A stretch of DNA of 64,000 bases from an uncultured Ellagibacter sp. (GTDB taxonomy: Bacteria; Actinomycetota; Coriobacteriia; Coriobacteriales; Eggerthellaceae), in NCBI GenBank assembly GCA_934663775.1, contig CAKUKU010000004.1, forward strand, positions 78,861 through 142,860, in the 5' to 3' direction. Of the stretch, positions 63,925-64,000 are shown one piece after another. A program made the position numbers and the translations under genes. Position 1 is the stretch's first letter, and each line of letters begins with the position of its first letter. The notes under the pieces were generated by a model. It saw only the letters and a program-made list of their open reading frames with translations. It did no database searches and had not been told where the DNA came from.

Positions 63925-63999
63925 TGGTGGTCGCTACAGGATTTGAACCTGTGACCCCCGCCGTGTGAAGGCGATGCTCTCCCGCTGAGCCAAGCGACC
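63925..63999 (-). tRNA. tRNA-Val (anticodon CAC)
   Basis: A 75-nt cloverleaf on the minus strand: acceptor GGTCGCT/AGCGACC, D arm with GGCTCAGCGGGAGAGC, anticodon stem TCGCC/GGCGG with loop TTCACAC (anticodon CAC), T arm CAGGTTCAAATCCTG, discriminator A and encoded CCA. Complete within the window. Confidence 0.95.
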
Positions 64000-64000
64000 A

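Overview
The window is high-GC DNA that looks like the chromosome of an anaerobic actinobacterium of class Coriobacteriia, most likely family Eggerthellaceae. I infer this from several things. There is a Tat-exported flavoprotein reductase paired with a membrane multihaem cytochrome c. There is a large multi-pass membrane protein with a C-terminal LuxR helix-turn-helix, plus the remnant of a second LuxR-type gene. There is also a ferredoxin-dependent 2-oxoacid oxidoreductase cluster, a selenocysteine tRNA, a DUF6110/P-type ATPase pair, and a pyr operon with class 1B PyrD/PyrK. No plasmid, phage, IS element or CRISPR array was seen. Almost every gene is on the minus strand; only the dGTPase gene, one orphan lipoprotein gene and the LuxR remnant are on the plus strand.

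Layout. (1) 1-9.1 kb: a pyrimidine operon pyrR-pyrB-pyrC-carA-carB-pyrK-pyrD, with a PyrR-binding hairpin at the predicted 5' end of the transcript; pyrD runs off the left edge. (2) 9.1-15.5 kb: an ArsB/NhaD-type permease, a membrane protein of unknown function, a formate/nitrite-type channel beside tRNA-Sec, and a hybrid sensor kinase with two periplasmic binding modules. (3) 15.6-21.6 kb: a 2-oxoacid:ferredoxin oxidoreductase operon with its own XRE-cupin regulator, acyl-CoA synthetase and ParA-like ATPase. (4) 21.7-27 kb: def-fmt-rsmB, and an SPFH protein with its NfeD partner. (5) 27.2-30.1 kb: the flavoprotein/cytochrome respiratory pair and the LuxR remnant. (6) 30.2-39.3 kb: dnaG, a membrane protein, dGTPase, rnhA, a P1B-like ATPase with a DUF6110 protein behind a DtxR/MntR-like box, the LuxR membrane regulator and tatA.

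(7) 39.3-48.1 kb: the translation/RNA operon rimP-nusA-rnpM-infB-rbfA-nrnA-coaD-truB-ribF. (8) 48.3-53.9 kb: murB, leuA, and serC-serA. (9) 54.1-56.6 kb: a large Tat/lipobox protein with no family I recognise. (10) 56.6-62.3 kb: the branched-chain amino-acid operon ilvD-ilvB-ilvN-ilvC, preceded by a leader of about 300 nt with a T-box-like stem I and a rho-independent attenuator. (11) 62.4-64 kb: a uracil/xanthine permease and tRNA-Val(CAC).

The genes fit an amino-acid-oriented anaerobe. Branched-chain and serine pathways and de novo pyrimidine synthesis sit beside a ferredoxin-linked 2-oxoacid oxidation module. The envelope electron-transfer pair could dispose of reducing equivalents onto an unidentified acceptor. 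Formate traffic and selenocysteine use are suggested by the FNT channel and the adjacent tRNA-Sec. The least explained items are the orphan Tat lipoprotein, the T-box-like leader whose specifier triplet reads GCC, the P-type ATPase lacking a CPC motif, the Cys/His tail on NusA, the 285-residue basic extension on RsmB and the duplicated 3' tail of ilvN. All database-level statements here come from memory of families; no search was run.
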